From an uncultured Oxalobacteraceae bacterium (GTDB lineage Bacteria; Pseudomonadota; Gammaproteobacteria; Burkholderiales; Burkholderiaceae): a stretch of 20,911 nt of DNA. Both the position numbers and the translations under genes were made by a program. The notes under the pieces are model-generated. The model ran no database searches and was not told the origin of the DNA. It was given only the letters and a program-made list of their open reading frames with translations. The stretch lies in assembly GCA_946478765.1 (NCBI GenBank), contig CAMLDH010000024.1, positions 1 through 20,911 on the forward strand, in the 5' to 3' direction. This document shows, piece by piece, positions 7,380-13,336 of the stretch (its first letter is position 1; every line of letters starts with the position of its first letter).

Positions 7380-7682
7380 ATGCTGGCATCGAACGTGAAG
7401 ACCGTGCGAAACGATATGAAAACACTGATGAAGGATGCGCAGGATCTGTTTCGGGAAGCGACTTCCGCGACCGGTGAAAAGGCCGATGAGCTGCGCGCCA
7501 AAGGTCTGGGCATGCTCGAAACAGCCATGACGAAGGCGCAGGAAGTGCAAGCGGCCGCACTTGAAACCGGCAAGGAAGTAGTCGAATCGGCAGACGACTT
7601 CGTCAAGGAAAATCCATGGAAGGCGGTCGCGATTTCCGCCGGGGTCGGCCTGCTGGTGGGCATGCTCATCTCGCGCAAGTAA
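7380..7682 (+). CDS. DUF883 (ElaB/YqjD) membrane-anchored protein
   Basis: This encodes 100 residues, with AGGAG six bases before the ATG. The first 75 residues form a long amphipathic helix (DMKTLMKDAQDLFREATSAT, AMTKAQEVQAAALETGKEVV). The end is the family hallmark: ENPWKAVAISAGVGLLVGML then ISRK, a single glycine-rich C-terminal transmembrane helix. E. coli relatives ElaB and YqjD are tail-anchored inner-membrane proteins that bind ribosomes in stationary phase. It leads a compact cluster with the YqjE-like gene (18 bases) and the YqjK-like gene (6 bases), the same order as E. coli yqjD-yqjE-yqjK, so co-transcription is likely. Confidence 0.92.
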   Translation: MLASNVKTVRNDMKTLMKDAQDLFREATSATGEKADELRAKGLGMLETAMTKAQEVQAAALETGKEVVESADDFVKENPWKAVAISAGVGLLVGMLISRK

Positions 7683-7700
7683 GCGTCCGTCATCGATCCC

Positions 7701-8093
7701 GTGGAAACTCCGCAAGCGAGTGCCGCCAAACCCGGCCCGGGCCTGATCGTCGGGCTGATTGCCATCGCAAAGAATGTGTTCGGCCTGGCGCTGAACCGCA
7801 TCGAACTCGCGGCGCTGGAGTTTTCGGAAGTGCGCGCTAACTTCCTGAAGCTGCTGCTGGTTTTCGCGTGCGGCATCATGGCAGTCTGGTTCGCGCTCGC
7901 GTACTGGACGGCGCTGCTGGTGTACCTGAGCTGGGACACGCTGGGATGGAAAGTATTGTTGATGCTGGCCGCCGTATTCACGCTGCTGGCGGTCGGCATA
8001 TTTTTGTATGCGCGCTCCATCCTGGCACAAGGCAGGTTATCGATGCCGGTGACGATGGCGGAATTACGCAACGATCGCGATGCGTTGCTATAG
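7701..8093 (+). CDS. yqjE: YqjE-like phage-holin superfamily membrane protein
   Basis: This encodes 130 residues from a GTG at 7701; no ATG in frame fits and there is no clear ribosome binding site, so translation may be coupled to the gene ending 18 bases upstream. The layout is typical of YqjE (DUF1469/holin superfamily III): a short hydrophilic start, an amphipathic helix (IAIAKNVFGLALNRIELAAL), then two transmembrane helices. These are LLLVFACGIMAVWFALAYWT (near 51-70) and VLLMLAAVFTLLAVGIFLYA (near 85-104), followed by a basic tail. Despite the holin label there is no phage context here. It is the middle gene of the DUF883-YqjE-YqjK-like operon. Confidence 0.88.
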   Translation: METPQASAAKPGPGLIVGLIAIAKNVFGLALNRIELAALEFSEVRANFLKLLLVFACGIMAVWFALAYWTALLVYLSWDTLGWKVLLMLAAVFTLLAVGIFLYARSILAQGRLSMPVTMAELRNDRDALL

Positions 8094-8099
8094 AAAATA

Positions 8100-8471
8100 A
8101 TGAAAAACTCCGCACCGGAATCCATCGCGCAGCGCAAAGCCCAACTCGTCGCAGAGGGCGCGGCATACCGGTCCGGTATCGGCGACGCCACGCAAGCGGT
8201 CAAGGAGGGCTTGCGCGCGCAATCGCTGGCCAGAAATGCACTCGGCTATTTCACCACGATCGGCTTTAGCCTGCTCAAGGGGCGCACCGGTGTCGCCGGT
8301 CTCGGTTTGCAGACGGCGCTGCCGTTGTTGATGAGCGGGGTGGCTGCATTGAACAAGAAACCCCGGTTGAAATTTTTGCTGCGCAGCGGATTGATTGCGG
8401 GCGCGGTAGGCACGCTGGCCAGCATTATCATCAAAAAGAAAAAGGCCGCTGTCGCTGCCCAAGAGCGTTAG
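8100..8471 (+). CDS. YqjK-like small membrane-associated protein
   Basis: This encodes 123 residues. The ATG at 8100 lies six bases after the YqjE-like stop codon. The opening ESIAQRKAQLVAEGAAYR resembles the E. coli YqjK start (ERRKAQLLSQI), and the position in the operon agrees, but identity beyond that is weak. A C-terminal hydrophobic helix (FLLRSGLIAGAVGTLASIII) is followed by a KKKK anchor. A second hydrophobic stretch lies at GLQTALPLLMSGVAAL. It is likely an inner-membrane protein of unknown function. The stop codon TAG at 8469-8471 is at the same time the first three bases of the palindromic element that follows. Confidence 0.8.
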   Translation: MKNSAPESIAQRKAQLVAEGAAYRSGIGDATQAVKEGLRAQSLARNALGYFTTIGFSLLKGRTGVAGLGLQTALPLLMSGVAALNKKPRLKFLLRSGLIAGAVGTLASIIIKKKKAAVAAQER

Positions 8472-8631
8472 AGCGGCTTTCGTATCAGTGTACGGGTACC
8501 GCGGGCCGCTTCGGGGCGCATCGCAGCGTTGCTCGTCGCTTGTGTGGCTCGCCACACGGCGCTCCTCGCGCCTTGCGCTGCACCCCAAATCAACCCACGC
8601 CACCCGCACACTGATACGAAAGCCGCTCTAA
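8468..8631. repeat. Palindromic element 1 of the TAGAGCGG family
   Basis: Two perfect 24-base inverted arms (8468-8491 and 8608-8631) extend to 30 bases with one mismatch (8468-8497 and 8602-8631). The outer ends read TTAGAGCGGCTTTC. The 104-base interior is itself structured: GTGTGGC-TC-GCCACAC, GGCGC/GCGCC and GCAGCG/CGCTGC can all pair. The whole would fold into a long branched hairpin or cruciform in DNA or RNA. It starts at the TAG stop of the YqjK-like gene. It contains no coding capacity and resembles a MITE or large REP-type unit. It could also end transcription of the operon, although only a short T-rich run (ATTTTGTC) follows. Confidence 0.9.
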
Positions 8632-8772
8632 TTTTGTCGTGACGCAAAGCGCTGTTTTCGCCATGCGCCGGGTGTAACAATCCGCTTATCGCATTCCTTC
8701 TCTTCAACTTGCCGAACTTGCATCGCCTCTTTGTGTCGAACGCTCTCTATTCAATGACACAAGGAAAAAATC

Positions 8773-9465
8773 ATGCGCAAGCAAGTAGCCGTATCGACCC
8801 TCGCCGCAGCCCTTGCACTCGCCGGCTGCGCCAACATGACTGAAACCCAGCGCGGCACCGCCACCGGCGCCGGAGTCGGCGCCGGCATAGGCGCAATACT
8901 GGGCGCCACTACCGGTGACGGCGGCGGCCGCCGAACGGCGCAAGGCGCTGCCTTGGGAGGGGCAGCCGGCGCAGTGATCGGCAATATCTGGTCGAGCAAG
9001 ATGGAACAGCAAAAGAGGGAAATGCAACAGGCCACGCAAGGCACCGGCGTACAAGTCAGTCAGACGCCGGACAATCGCCTGAAACTGGATATTCCGGCCG
9101 ACATTTCATTCGACACCAACCGGGCCGATATCAAACCCAATTTCCGCCCGGTGCTGGACAAGTTCGCGGCGACCTTGGTGGAGCATCCGTACACCATGGT
9201 GACCATCGTCGGCCACACCGACAACACCGGCAGCGACGCGATCAACGATCCGCTGTCGTTCGATCGGGCTGCCCATGCCCGCGATTATCTGGTGAGCAGA
9301 GGCGCCGCATCCAACCGTTTCAGAATCGATGGCAAGGGTTCGCATGAACCGCTCGTGGCCAACAATAACGATATCGATCGCGCCAAAAATCGCCGGGTGG
9401 AAATTTTCGTCGCAGAGCAGCAGGCGACTGCGCAAATGCCGTCCCAGATTCCGCAGCAGAGATGA
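8773..9465 (+). CDS. OmpA-family lipoprotein with glycine zipper (YiaD-like)
   Basis: This encodes 230 residues, with AAGGA eight bases before the ATG. A lipoprotein signal ends at LALAGC, acylated Cys19. Residues 30-72 form a glycine-zipper region (GTATGAGVGAGIGAILGA, GAALGGAAGAVIG) that can pack in or on the membrane. Residues 100-215 are an OmpA/MotB peptidoglycan-binding domain: DISFDTNRADIKPNF, VTIVGHTDNTGSD, NDPLSFDRAAHARDYLVSRG, and the terminal RAKNRRVEIFV. It should tether the outer membrane to peptidoglycan, as YiaD- or Pal-type proteins do. It is monocistronic, following the palindromic element by about 140 bases that likely hold its promoter. Confidence 0.93.
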   Translation: MRKQVAVSTLAAALALAGCANMTETQRGTATGAGVGAGIGAILGATTGDGGGRRTAQGAALGGAAGAVIGNIWSSKMEQQKREMQQATQGTGVQVSQTPDNRLKLDIPADISFDTNRADIKPNFRPVLDKFAATLVEHPYTMVTIVGHTDNTGSDAINDPLSFDRAAHARDYLVSRGAASNRFRIDGKGSHEPLVANNNDIDRAKNRRVEIFVAEQQATAQMPSQIPQQR

Positions 9466-9473
9466 GCGCAGCG

Positions 9474-9638
9474 TCACCACCGACGTGAAGAGCCGAGCAA
9501 ATCGGCATAGGGAGCAGCCCAAATGGGCCGCTCCCCTGCGATGAGCTTCTTCGAAGTTTCATACTCAAGCTCGGGCGGGCCGCAGTGCTCTGCGGCGGCG
9601 ACTCTGGTTTCCTGAAATTCAACAATACGGACTTCCAT
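9474..9638 (-). pseudogene. Truncated GyrI-like/effector-binding domain gene
   Basis: The minus strand from the ATG at 9638, behind a good AGGAG, reads MEVRIVEFQETRVAAAEHCG, then PPELEYETSKKLIA. This is the canonical N-terminus of stand-alone GyrI-like (SbmC/AraC effector-binding) domain proteins, which normally continue with a WR..N..LPP..HR.YG.HYTDP pattern for about 150 residues in total. Here homology breaks after residue 34 and the frame runs through unrelated sequence (GERPIWAAPYADLLGSSRRW) to a TGA at 9474. The breakpoint lies at about 9535, exactly at a GC hairpin. Start and ribosome binding site are intact, so a 54-residue peptide could still be made, but the ligand-binding fold cannot form. 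The family match is from memory. Confidence 0.65.
9510..9535. terminator. GC hairpin after the OmpA-like gene
   Basis: GGGAGCAGCCC pairs with GGGCCGCTCCC around AAAT, ten pairs with one mismatch. It lies 45 bases after the OmpA-like stop codon and coincides with the break in the GyrI-like remnant. No T-run follows on either strand, so intrinsic termination is doubtful; it may work as an mRNA 3' stabiliser. Confidence 0.45.
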
Positions 9639-9768
9639 CGAACACTCCTGGGATTTTGCCTTGCGACCTAACGTTTAAAGTGAGAGGCACGGAGCCTCCC
9701 ACTCCACTGTAATGTTAAAGCGCATAACGGCATCACGCTACTTTGCTTGCAGCGACATCGAGACTTGT

Positions 9769-10869
9769 TTAACGGTCGGCGGCAAACAACTTGTCGTATG
9801 CCGCCAGCAACGTCTGGTGCATCGCGCTGCCTTGCATGTCGGCCCCCAATGTTTCCAGCCCAAAGAAGCGCTCGCTGCGGTCGAGCAAGGCCTCGGCCTG
9901 AGGCACGGTTTCGGCGCCATACAGCAGCACCAGGGAACGACGGTAATTCTCCACGTCGTCGACGTTGAGCATGCTTTCAATGCAGCGGTACACCAGGCGG
10001 CGTGCCGGCGCCAGGTCTTGAAAGTGATGAATCCAGTCGCAACCTTCGCGGATCGCTTCCTGGTCGCCAACGGCCAGTGCCAGCAGCGTTTTCAGTTCGC
10101 CGATGCGCAGTTGTTTCCACGGCGTGCCGACCGGAATTGCCAGGCCGAGAATTTCCCATAGCGGGCGTTCATCGTTCAGGTTCATCGTTTGCAGCGCAAT
10201 CTCGAAGCGCGGGTGCGCGCCGTAGCTGGAAAACACGCCCTGGTCTTTCGGGTGTACCAGGGTCACGTTCATGACGGGATAGCGGCCGCCAAGCGACGCA
10301 TCCTTGACCAGGATACCGAAACCGGCTTTGCGTAATCCAGCGATACCGGCGGCGATATTCGGGAAGCGCGCGATGACCTCATCCGGCACTTCCGGCAGAC
10401 ACAGTCCTTCGCTGATGATGCGGTACTTGATGGCACGCTCGAAAATCTCGGACAAGGCCTGGCTGCGCGCTTCCATCATCGTATTGCCGGCCGCCATGCC
10501 GTTGCTGACGTACAGGTTGCCGATAATATTGACCGGAATGAACGTCTGGGCGCCGTCGCGCAAACGGGTGTAGGGCAGGGCGCAGATGCCGCGCGCCACG
10601 TTGCCGGAATTGAGGTCGACCAACACTTCGCCATCGATTTCGCCATCCGGGTTGTAGAAAGCATGCAATTCGGGATTGAGCAGTTCAGCCGGCCACTTGC
10701 CGTCGGACGTCGGTGCGAACCAGCGCTCTTGTGGATAGTGCACGAAAGGACGGTTGGCGCGGGTTTCGCCCAGGTGAAAGTGTGTCCAGAAATAATGGGT
10801 GCCGAGGCGCTCGAACGGGTCGACGGGTACCGACAAAAATGGCTTGTCGGCATATCGTTCAATTGGCAA
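9769..10869 (-). pseudogene. ycaO: Broken ycaO (5'-truncated, internal deletion)
   Basis: The 366-codon open frame is clearly YcaO, the ATP-dependent ribosomal protein S12 methylthiotransferase accessory factor: FERLGTHYFW, LGETRANRPFVHYPQERWF, GICALPYTR, IPVNIIGNLYVSNGMAAGNT, SEIFERAIKYR (Glu141/Glu144) and WKQLRIGELKTLLALA. Intact E. coli YcaO has about 586 residues. Two parts are gone. First, roughly 70 N-terminal residues: homology starts only at FERL, the first ExxE glutamate is Asp, and the open frame can begin only at an unsupported TTG. Second, about 140 central residues are missing in frame: GAHPRFEIALQ (217-227) jumps to MNLNDERPLWEILGLA (229-244). ATP-binding elements lie in both lost parts, so activity is not expected. 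An IS66 scrap adjoins the missing 5' end. Confidence 0.78.
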
Positions 10870-10944
10870 GAGTGCGCTATGACCAGCGATCTATACCAAA
10901 CGGTGGAAAGTCGGTAAGCGTCCGGTCTGAACCGTATTGGCGTT

Positions 10945-11054
10945 GCCGTGAACGCGCTGATCAGTACCGCCCACTCAACAACATCGATCCCGAAGCGTGC
11001 TTGCGGTATATGTGGGTCACGCTAGCTAACGCCGCTGACTGCATCTTTTCGTAG
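10945..11054 (+). mobile_element. IS66-family transposase C-terminal remnant
   Basis: Two overlapping frames together reproduce a stretch near the C-terminus of the IS66 TnpC transposase. NALISTAH (around 10951-10974) corresponds to YSLIGTAK. After a one-base frameshift, LNNIDPEACLRYMWVTLANA (10975-11034) corresponds to a LNGIDPEAYLRHVLTxIAD-type sequence. The frame stops at TAG 11052-11054, before the usual ELLPW end. No terminal inverted repeat or target duplication was found. The scrap lies between the broken 5' end of ycaO and the KimA-like gene. The match is from memory of IS66 sequences. Confidence 0.55.
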
Positions 11055-11080
11055 ACGCCAATGCATCAGCGAAAACTTCC

Positions 11081-13036
11081 CTACACCTTCATCGGTAAAA
11101 TAATCATCTGCAATCCTTCGAAATGCAGCCGCCGCTGGATCGCCAGCGCGGCCTGGTTATGCAGTATGCGGGTGAACCAGTTATCGCTCTGAAAAATCAA
11201 TTTGCTGGTGAAGAAAATGGCATTCGGATATTCCTGCTGCACTTCTTCACACAGCCGCGTAATCTCAATGACCGCATCGGTGCCGAACGCGAGACGCGAG
11301 GTCGAGGCCATGTCGTGGCTATGGCAAAAGTCGACAAAGAAATTGAGCGTCGTATCGGCTTCCGCCCGCATTTTTTCCAGCGCGCCATCACCGCCATACG
11401 CGTGCGAATCGACGGTGCGTGCGCTGATGAATACGAAATTCTTGAAGTGCCCGGGGAACATGCGCTGTACCCACAATAACGCGTGCAGACCGCCGCCGCG
11501 CGACGAGCCTACGATAAACACTGCCGTCTGCGCATCCGGATCGGCGGGCACCGCGCCGACATGGCTGCCGAACGGCTGATGCGCAAACACCTTGTCGACG
11601 TCGCCGATTTTCTGCTTCGTCTCGCGATAGTGACTCTTGATGAAGAGGCAGATGCCGATCACCAATGCGGTGATCAGGATCGTGACCCATCCGCCTTCGA
11701 AAAACTTTTCCACCACCGTCACCACGAGAATGCTGAAGGTCACGACCAGCCCGATGGCCGACAGGGCAAGGCGCCGCATCCACCGTTTATCGTCCTTGCG
11801 ATGCTTGATCCAGTAGCGGCATAGCCCTGCCAGCGACAGGCTGAAGGTCAGGAATACGTTGATGCTGTACAGGACGACCAGCAAATCGACCGCGCCGCGG
11901 CTCCAGTACAGCACCGCAATCGCGGCGATGCCCATGACCAGCACGCCATTTTGCGTCACCAGGCGCGTCGATAAATAGCGAAATTTGTGCGGCACCCAGG
12001 AATCGGCGGCCATGTTCGCAAGCACCGATGGCCCGCCCAGAAATCCGGTGTTGGCGGCTACCAGCAACAGTCCCGCTTCGAATGCCAATACCACCGACAA
12101 CGCGCCATGTAGCGTCACGCCTTGCAGCCCCATGTCGGCCAGAATCGAATTGAATACGACCGCATTCAGGGTCTGTCCGTCGACCGGCCTGGCATCCCAG
12201 AGCAGGTACAGCAGAATAATGCCGCCGGCGGTGAAGGCGAGACTGAATGCCATGTACAGCATGGTCATCTTGCCGGTGTGCTCGCGCGGTTCGGCCAGCG
12301 AATTGACGTTGTTGGATACCGCTTCGATGCCGGTATAGGTGCCGCCGCCCAATGAATACGCCTTGAGCAACAACGCGATGGTAAACAGCCATCCGGTTTC
12401 GGAAGCCATTTTTTGCGATTCGTGTATCGTGTCGGGCAGCAGCGCGGGGATGCTGCCCGCATGTACTGCCAGGCCGTAAATAATGACGATGACGTGCGTG
12501 ATGACAAATCCCATGAAGATGGGCAGCAGAATCTTGATCGACTCTTTTGCCCCGCGCAGATTCGTCCATAGCAGGAACACGACCAGACTCAGTTCCAACG
12601 CCAGCTTCCAGGTCTGTGCGCCCAGCGGCAACAGGCTGAAAAAGGCGTCGACGCCGCTGGCAATCGAAATGGCGATCGTCAGCACATAGTCGACGATCAG
12701 GGCGGCGCCGGAGATCAAACCGGCGTGCGGGCCGATCAACACACTCGCAATGCGATAGCCGCCGCCACCGGTCGGAAACAACTCGATGATCTGGTTGTAT
12801 GCCAGTGAGATGATAAAAACCGTTACCGCTGTCGCGATAGCGAGATACAGGCCGAAGTGGCCATGCGGGCCGAGCGCCTTGAATGCTTCTTCCGGCCCGT
12901 AGGCGGATGACGACAGGCCGTCCGCGCCGAGACCGACCCACGCAAGGAAGGCAACCAGTGCCAGTGAATGACGGGTTTCCGTCTTTAGAGGATCGAGTGC
13001 CTTGCCCAGCACCATCTCCCGGATCGATGTTTTCAT
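11081..13036 (-). CDS. KimA-like potassium importer (KUP/APC superfamily)
   Basis: This encodes 651 residues: about 12 transmembrane helices (25 to about 460) and a cytosolic C-terminal domain (about 465-651). It aligns well with my recollection of B. subtilis KimA (YdaO), a high-affinity K+/H+ symporter. Matches are ADGLSSSAYGPEE (39-50), LFPTGGGGYRIAS, LIVDYVLTIAISIASG (113-128), GGTYTGIEAVSN (231-242), LVAANTGFLGGP and the terminal RILHNQAALAIQRRL (623-637). Asp39, Tyr46, Asp116, Tyr117, Thr235 and Glu238 sit where KimA has its ion-pathway Asp/Tyr/Thr/Glu residues. The C-terminal domain starts with VFIVGSSRGGGLHALLWVQR, unlike KimA in detail. The start is the ATG at 13036, with AAGGG about 11 bases upstream. 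The gene is divergent from a KdpDE pair and probably controlled by it. A generic amino-acid permease is the alternative, but the C-terminal domain argues against it. Confidence 0.88.
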   Translation of the reverse strand: MKTSIREMVLGKALDPLKTETRHSLALVAFLAWVGLGADGLSSSAYGPEEAFKALGPHGHFGLYLAIATAVTVFIISLAYNQIIELFPTGGGGYRIASVLIGPHAGLISGAALIVDYVLTIAISIASGVDAFFSLLPLGAQTWKLALELSLVVFLLWTNLRGAKESIKILLPIFMGFVITHVIVIIYGLAVHAGSIPALLPDTIHESQKMASETGWLFTIALLLKAYSLGGGTYTGIEAVSNNVNSLAEPREHTGKMTMLYMAFSLAFTAGGIILLYLLWDARPVDGQTLNAVVFNSILADMGLQGVTLHGALSVVLAFEAGLLLVAANTGFLGGPSVLANMAADSWVPHKFRYLSTRLVTQNGVLVMGIAAIAVLYWSRGAVDLLVVLYSINVFLTFSLSLAGLCRYWIKHRKDDKRWMRRLALSAIGLVVTFSILVVTVVEKFFEGGWVTILITALVIGICLFIKSHYRETKQKIGDVDKVFAHQPFGSHVGAVPADPDAQTAVFIVGSSRGGGLHALLWVQRMFPGHFKNFVFISARTVDSHAYGGDGALEKMRAEADTTLNFFVDFCHSHDMASTSRLAFGTDAVIEITRLCEEVQQEYPNAIFFTSKLIFQSDNWFTRILHNQAALAIQRRLHFEGLQMIILPMKV

Positions 13037-13173
13037 GTTGGTTTGTTCCCTTGTTGTGCACTAGGTCAGGATTTGATTCCTGCATGCGCACGGTGATTTA
13101 TTCGTACAATGGACCGGCTTTCCGTTTATTTCTCTTGGCCGCCACTGGATGTATCAAGCCTATCCAAAAAGGT

Positions 13174-13212
13174 GTAAAAATTTTGTAAAAAATCGGCGAA
13201 GGAACGTAAAAA
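13174..13212. promoter_or_regulatory. GTAAAAA repeats, candidate KdpE operator
   Basis: Three direct GTAAAAA repeats begin at 13174, 13185 and 13206, spaced 11 and 21 bases, one and two helical turns. Tandem sites at about 11-base spacing are how OmpR/PhoB-type regulators such as KdpE bind. Read toward the KimA-like gene the first two repeats give TTTTTTACAAAATTTTTACACC, closely resembling the T-rich KdpE site I recall upstream of E. coli kdpFABC (TTTTTTTACACCCC). They lie about 140 bases from the transporter start and about 125 from the kinase start. The promoters themselves are not resolved. Confidence 0.55.
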
Positions 13213-13336
13213 TGCTGCAAATTCACGGCCTTACCATCGCGAGAAATTGATACTTTCTTTACCTTTGCAAAATTTTTAGGCTATCCCGGTTACTCTGCGA
13301 TATATCAAGCCAGGACTCGACATCGAACCAACCGCC

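Noticed and set aside
7701..8093. Prophage, suggested by the holin-superfamily label of the YqjE-like protein.
   Set aside because: It lies in the normal yqjD-yqjE-yqjK-like order and no other phage gene is present.
13037..13336. A c-di-AMP (ydaO-type) riboswitch in front of the KimA-like gene, as in Firmicutes.
   Set aside because: The leader is short and AT-rich with no conserved multi-helix pattern I can fold, and c-di-AMP signalling is not expected in Betaproteobacteria.
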